Part shown: positions 5,766-8,311 of the stretch, piece by piece
Layout of the letters: each line of letters starts with the position of its first letter
Numbering within the stretch: the first letter of the stretch is position 1
Notes under the pieces: model-generated
Told to the model about the DNA's origin: nothing
The model's input: only the letters and a program-made list of their open reading frames with translations
Databases searched by the model: none
Origin: an uncultured Ruminococcus sp.
GTDB taxonomy: Bacteria; Bacillota; Clostridia; Oscillospirales; Ruminococcaceae
DNA: 8,311 bases
Reading direction: 5' to 3'
Assembly: GCA_900543105.1 (NCBI GenBank)
Contig: UQQA01000113.1
Location: forward strand, 1 to 8,311
Program-made: the position numbers and the translations under genes

Positions 5766-6233
5766 TTTGCTGCAGTTCGCCGCATCGATAGCCAGCACGA
5801 GCATAAGTACGTTTATCTCATCGGAATCGTCAAAAATTTCGATAGCGTATGTATCGGTAAGGTGGAAAAGCTCCCTTGTGATATTGGCGGCAACAAGACC
5901 GTTCGGCTGCCTTACCCTATAATTCCAGCCGAAAAAATCGCCCTCTATGCTCCAGCCGTTGTAGTCAATGTCATACTTAGGAATAAAAAAGGTGATCTTT
6001 CTCTTTACCCTGCCGAGGTATCTTCCGCCGATATGAACATCAAATTCGGCAAAAATACGAAGAAGCTTTTCCTGTATATAGCCGATCTCACCGCCGAAAC
6101 GGTCAAAGACCCGTATCCTGTGTCCAATGGTGAGAAAATCAGCCTTTGCTGTATATTTTTTGTCCATATTTTCATCGTAAATATCAAAGCTGTCCGTCCA
6201 GCTGAACAAACGCTGTTTTATATAAAGCTTCAT
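5754..6233 (-). CDS. LURP-one-related (tubby C2-like) family protein
   Basis: This 159-residue protein fits the LURP-one-related/scramblase-like beta-barrel family. Visible family segments are MKLYIKQRLFSWTDSFDIYD (1-20), YTAKADFLTIGHRIRVFD (27-44), then IGRVKRKITFF-like strands near 75-85, YDIDYNGWSIEGDFFGWNY (about 88-106), and the terminal ELFHLTDTYAIEI and MLVLAIDAANC. Bacterial members are common in Clostridia, with no defined substrate; membrane or lipid association has been suggested for the wider fold. The ATG at 6233 follows GGGAGG (6241-6246) at seven bases, whereas a longer frame from 6338 lacks a ribosome site and adds 35 non-family residues. The gene is divergent from spoVG. Its last codons run into a heptad repeat. 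Confidence 0.88.
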   Translation of the reverse strand: MKLYIKQRLFSWTDSFDIYDENMDKKYTAKADFLTIGHRIRVFDRFGGEIGYIQEKLLRIFAEFDVHIGGRYLGRVKRKITFFIPKYDIDYNGWSIEGDFFGWNYRVRQPNGLVAANITRELFHLTDTYAIEIFDDSDEINVLMLVLAIDAANCSKNNS

Positions 6234-6360
6234 TCCTATCCCTCCCAAAAAAGCCGTTTTTTCCATACTTCGCCTAAATGTTGCTTTTGTTTCATTTTCA
6301 GTAAAATTTCCGCCGAAAAAATATTTACAAAAAATCAATTCAAATTCACAACTAAATCAT

Positions 6361-6388
6361 TTAACATTCAGAAATACTTAACTATAAT
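6361..6388 (+). promoter_or_regulatory. Candidate sigma-A promoter upstream of spoVG
   Basis: TTAACA (6361-6366), a 16-base spacer and TATAAT (6383-6388). It would give a leader of about 220 bases before spoVG. I could not find a clear sigma-H promoter (AGGANNT plus GAAT), which controls spoVG in Bacillus. A closer promoter may have been missed. Confidence 0.4.
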
Positions 6389-6401
6389 ATGTTATATTAT
6401 A
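6383..6401. promoter_or_regulatory. 8-bp inverted repeat overlapping the candidate -10 box
   Basis: TATAATAT (6383-6390) and ATATTATA (6394-6401) are perfect inverted arms around GTT. The left arm contains the candidate -10 box of the spoVG promoter. It could be an operator, or simply overlapping -10-like boxes on both strands of a divergent AT-rich region. Confidence 0.3.
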
Positions 6402-6598
6402 AGCTGTGATATGCAATAAACAGATCATTTTTTACCGGAATGTCCGCTTCTGGCTTCATTCGCAGTATAAAATCATCATGAATAGAGCAAAATAGATACA
6501 TAATCTTCCTGCTCAACTCCGTTATCTCGGAGCGGCTGCCTGTCATAATTTTTGTCAATGACCTTGCCGGCGGAAAACGGCACAGGCTTTTGATCATC
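6397..6598 (-). pseudogene. Possible frameshifted remnant of a gene
   Basis: On the minus strand one frame reads DDQKPVPFSAGKVIDKNYD, RQPLRDNGVEQEDYVSIL and then stops at 6476. The next frame continues SIHDDFILRMKPEADI, PVKNDLFIAYHSL to a stop at 6397. Joined near 6485-6490, the two read like one continuous protein C-terminus, which suggests a single-base frameshift. The upstream part would run into the spoVG start and is absent, so this would be a 5'-truncated remnant. I do not recognise the family, and both frames could be chance. Confidence 0.35.
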
Positions 6599-6617
6599 AC
6601 AAAAGGAGAAACCTATT

Positions 6618-6920
6618 ATGAACATTACAGACATCAAAATCAGAAAAATAATTCCCGAGGGCAGACTCCGTGCCATCATCTCCATCACTATCGATGATAT
6701 GCTCGCTATCCACGACATCAAGGTAGTTCAGGGCGATGAGCGTCTTTTCGTTGCAATGCCGAGCAGACGTGACGAAAACGGAATGTTCCGTGATATCGTT
6801 CACCCCATCTCCCCCGAAGCAAGAGGATGCATCGAAGGTCAGATCCTTGACGCTTACACCCGCCATATCGAGCTTATGCAGGCTGAACTCGAAGCAGAAC
6901 AGTCAGGCACTATCCTCTGA
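6618..6920 (+). CDS. spoVG: SpoVG, septation/sporulation regulatory protein
   Basis: The 100-residue product matches SpoVG along its length. Diagnostic segments are MNITDIKIRKI (1-11), GRLRAIISITIDDMLAIHDIKVV (15-37), RLFVAMPSRRDENGMFRDIVHPI (42-64) and the EARGCIEGQILDAY helix (67-80). SpoVG is a small nucleic-acid-binding protein that affects septation, sporulation and, in pathogens, capsule and virulence expression. It is kept by many Firmicutes, including poor or non-sporulating gut species. The ATG at 6618 is nine bases after AAAGGAG (6602-6608). In Bacillus it sits beside purR-yabJ and glmU; here it stands alone between a divergent LURP-one gene and a convergent Nudix gene, with its own terminator. 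Confidence 0.96.
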   Translation: MNITDIKIRKIIPEGRLRAIISITIDDMLAIHDIKVVQGDERLFVAMPSRRDENGMFRDIVHPISPEARGCIEGQILDAYTRHIELMQAELEAEQSGTIL

Positions 6921-6936
6921 TAAAACCGTAATCTCC

Positions 6937-6968
6937 GCCGTCCCTTTCTTGGGGACGGCTTTTTTATT
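6937..6968 (+). terminator. Intrinsic terminator of spoVG
   Basis: An 8-bp GC-rich stem, GCCGTCCC (6937-6944) with GGGACGGC (6952-6959), closes a 7-base loop and is followed by TTTTTTATTT. On the minus strand no T run follows the hairpin, so it serves spoVG only and not the convergent Nudix gene. Confidence 0.92.
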
Positions 6969-6974
6969 TGATCC

Positions 6975-7511
6975 TTATATTCCAAGCTTTCTTGCGGCAA
7001 GGAGAAGCGCACTCTGGGTCTTTCCGTCCTTTATCCTGCCGTCCAAGACCATTTCAACAGCCTGTGAAAGCGGCATTTTCTCAACGTCAAGGAATTCGTC
7101 CTCGTCAAGATGCTGTTCGCCGAAGGAAAGTCCCGTTGCAAGATACATATGTATCTTTTCGGTAAGATACGCTACCGAGGGGTACATTACGCCGAGATAC
7201 TCAAAGCTTTCACACTTCGCACCGACTTCCTCTTTAAGCTCGCGCAGACCCGCACTGCGGTGATCCTCGCCGACTTCAAGCTTTCCTGCGGGTATCTCCG
7301 TCAGCACCTCCTGAAAAGGATAGCGGAACTGCTTTACGAGGTAGACCTCGCCCTTTTCATTCACGGGAACAACGCAGACACCGCCGGGGTGGATAACAAG
7401 CTCACGGGTAACTATTGCACCGTTTTCAAGCTCTGCCTTATCCTTGCGTACTTTTATGATCCTGCCGTCAAAGATCGGCTCTGTTTCAACTGTTTTTTCC
7501 TGAAGATGCAT
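6975..7511 (-). CDS. Nudix hydrolase, ADP-ribose pyrophosphatase type
   Basis: The 178-residue enzyme probably hydrolyses ADP-ribose, or related nucleoside diphosphate sugars, to AMP and a sugar phosphate with Mg2+. The complete Nudix box runs from residue 76 to 98 and fits GX5EX7REUXEEXGU: G76, E82, then R90-E91, E94-E95 and G97. Before it lie RELVIHPGGVCVVPV (36-50) and VKQFRYPFQEVLTEIPAG, and after it YLGVMYPSVAYLTEKIHMYLA, all typical of the ADPRase/YffH-NudF branch. The start at ATG 7511 has AAAAGGAG nine bases upstream; an upstream frame start at 7565 overlaps the promoter. The gene is convergent with spoVG and has a strong promoter. Confidence 0.93.
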   Translation of the reverse strand: MHLQEKTVETEPIFDGRIIKVRKDKAELENGAIVTRELVIHPGGVCVVPVNEKGEVYLVKQFRYPFQEVLTEIPAGKLEVGEDHRSAGLRELKEEVGAKCESFEYLGVMYPSVAYLTEKIHMYLATGLSFGEQHLDEDEFLDVEKMPLSQAVEMVLDGRIKDGKTQSALLLAARKLGI

Positions 7512-7533
7512 AGCAAAACGCTCCTTTTCAAAG

Positions 7534-7545
7534 CAACAAATGTTC
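7534..7545. promoter_or_regulatory. Imperfect LexA-box-like site at the Nudix transcript start
   Basis: CAAC-AAAT-GTTC matches seven of eight bases of the Gram-positive LexA half-site pair GAAC-N4-GTTC and lies nine bases past the -10 box, where a repressor would block transcription. About three such near matches are expected by chance in a window of this size, so this is only a candidate. Confidence 0.2.
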
Positions 7546-7553
7546 TTTTGAAA

Positions 7554-7582
7554 ATTATAGCACATTTATTCGATTTTTTCAA
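7554..7582 (-). promoter_or_regulatory. Sigma-A promoter of the Nudix gene
   Basis: On the minus strand, TTGAAA (7577-7582), a 17-base spacer ending in TGC and a perfect TATAAT (7554-7559). This is a near-consensus promoter with an extended -10 and would give a leader of about 37 bases before the ATG at 7511. Confidence 0.85.
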
Positions 7583-7676
7583 GGGGTTGGGGAAATTTTT
7601 TCTGTAAAATGCCTGACATTTTGCGATTAAAAACTGCTCTTATTAAATTTACGCACTCAAATATCTTTTATAAACC

Positions 7677-7705
7677 TTGACAAATAACTCCCGATGTGTT
7701 ATCTT
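7677..7705 (+). promoter_or_regulatory. Candidate sigma-A promoter of the 129-residue gene
   Basis: A perfect TTGACA (7677-7682), 17 bases, then TATCTT (7700-7705), four of six matches to TATAAT. The expected start near 7712 falls inside the left end of repeat copy 5, so the repeat would be transcribed as leader RNA. Confidence 0.55.
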
Positions 7706-7706
7706 A

Positions 7707-7806
7707 TACTAAACACCATTTAAAATTTGGAAAAAATCAAGCCGACAATCTCGAATATATAGGATTTCGGCGCAGATTTTTTCCTGTATTTTATTGGTGT
7801 TTAGTA
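7707..7806 (+). repeat. Palindromic MITE-like repeat, copy 5, intact
   Basis: This is 100 bp with TA at both ends and perfect 10-bp termini, CTAAACACCA (7709-7718) and TGGTGTTTAG (7795-7804). Its arms share AAAAAATCAAGCCGA on the left and TCGGCGCAGATTTTTTCC on the right, pairing as GGAAAAAATC with GATTTTTTCC and GCCGA with TCGGC. It shares left-half and right-half sequence with copy 1 and lies opposite in orientation to copies 2 and 3. It sits 61 bases before the start codon of the following gene. Confidence 0.88.
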
Positions 7807-7867
7807 TTAGCATTAGAAAAACATTCACAACAGTATCCATTCAATATTGAAAGAGAGATAACAGCGA

Positions 7868-8257
7868 ATGAATATAATATACTATCCCGATGAAAACAAC
7901 GTTTCAACCGCTATAAAACAGGACGAACCACTGCTTGTCCTTGTATCCTTTGACGGTGAACAGCTTATAGTCAGCCAGATAGATGAAGCTGTCGAACATC
8001 ACATACTTTTGCGCAAGTCAGGGTTCTCCGATACGGACATAGACAAATATTTTCGTCTTGTGGTCGATCACGAGGGCGCAGACTGGACTTTTGTTTGTCC
8101 GTCAACATATAACAGTATTACTCGCAAGGAAAAGCAAATAGAAAGTTTTTTCAAAGACGGTATGATCGTTATTCCCAAGGCACTCAAACAGCTTGGCTAT
8201 GATGTTCCGATAGAGATACCCAAGCGATACAGACGTCATTTTGATATGATGAAATAA
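7868..8257 (+). CDS. Hypothetical protein, 129 residues
   Basis: I do not recognise a family. The product is a soluble, acidic-to-neutral protein with no signal peptide, membrane segment or cysteine motif; its single cysteine is in WTFVCPSTYN. It begins MNIIYYPDENNVSTAIKQDE and continues with a strand-rich segment, LLVLVSFDGEQLIVSQID, then a probable helical middle (HHILLRKSGFSDTDIDKYFRLVVD) and a basic C-terminal tail (IPKRYRRHFDMMK). The ATG at 7868 is preceded by a weak AGAGAG ten bases upstream. An in-frame start further up is not supported. A promoter at 7677-7705 and an intervening palindromic repeat would give it a leader of about 155 bases. Being framed by repeats on both sides suggests an accessory gene. 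Confidence 0.75.
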   Translation: MNIIYYPDENNVSTAIKQDEPLLVLVSFDGEQLIVSQIDEAVEHHILLRKSGFSDTDIDKYFRLVVDHEGADWTFVCPSTYNSITRKEKQIESFFKDGMIVIPKALKQLGYDVPIEIPKRYRRHFDMMK

Positions 8258-8311
8258 TACTAATTCTCAATCAACCTATAGACAAACTCTCGGCTATAAT
8301 AAGTTCATTCT
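8257..8311 (+). repeat. Possible diverged repeat arm, cut by the window end
   Basis: Directly after the stop codon the sequence starts ATACTAA, then CAATCAAC, then CTATAGACAAA (8276-8286), which is identical to 11 bases of the left arm of copies 2 and 3 at about the same distance from the end. The terminal bases differ (TTCT in place of ACAC). It may be a decayed copy or a related repeat family; the other half is outside the window. Confidence 0.35.

Noticed and set aside
6553..6585. Riboswitch or attenuator in the spoVG leader
   Set aside because: There is an imperfect GCCG/CGGC pairing, but no conserved riboswitch core and no T run; it more likely belongs to the possible gene remnant.
7110..7607. 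165-codon plus-strand open frame
   Set aside because: It is antisense to the Nudix gene, which has a full Nudix box, ribosome site and promoter.

Overview
The window reads as a low-to-mid GC Gram-positive anaerobe of the class Clostridia, most like a Ruminococcus-type member of the Oscillospiraceae. The reasons are an intact spoVG, a Firmicutes-style LexA, strong AAAGGAG-type ribosome sites, sigma-A promoters with TATAAT boxes, and the style of the conserved hypothetical proteins. Genus is an inference; no rRNA or other marker is present.

Layout from left to right. Positions 1-75 may hold the last codons of a plus-strand gene, tail to tail with a small XRE-type regulator (72-446, minus). Positions 489-909 hold a cluster of three copies of a ~100 bp palindromic repeat (CTAAACACCA termini, TA at the ends), one inserted inside another. 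Next comes a cysteine-rich 298-residue protein, weakly U32-like (1022-1918, plus), ended by a very strong bidirectional terminator that abuts a fourth, partial repeat copy. Then follows a minus-strand block: murC (start 5070), lexA and a CPBP-family membrane protease (end 2084), each separated by a single base and so surely one operon. Upstream of murC, on the same strand, are an SF0329-family protein (5136-5648) and a LURP-one/tubby-like protein (5754-6233). A divergent region with a possible broken gene remnant leads to spoVG (6618-6920, plus), which has its own terminator and converges on an ADP-ribose-pyrophosphatase-type Nudix hydrolase (6975-7511, minus). A fifth repeat copy (7707-7806) sits between a promoter and an unrecognised 129-residue gene (7868-8257, plus). 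The right edge begins with a diverged sequence resembling one repeat arm.

How the parts relate. murC-lexA-CPBP joins peptidoglycan precursor synthesis, the SOS repressor and a membrane protease in one transcript. spoVG and the Nudix gene are housekeeping or developmental genes. The accessory character is concentrated at the two ends, where the palindromic repeats lie in promoter and leader regions.

The most notable signal is the repeat family itself. Two subfamilies, present in opposite orientations, differ at stem positions where both arms have changed together so that pairing is kept. That suggests a maintained hairpin rather than passive debris. No CRISPR array, tRNA, rRNA, transposase or recognisable defence system is visible. 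I do not claim a new multi-gene system here.
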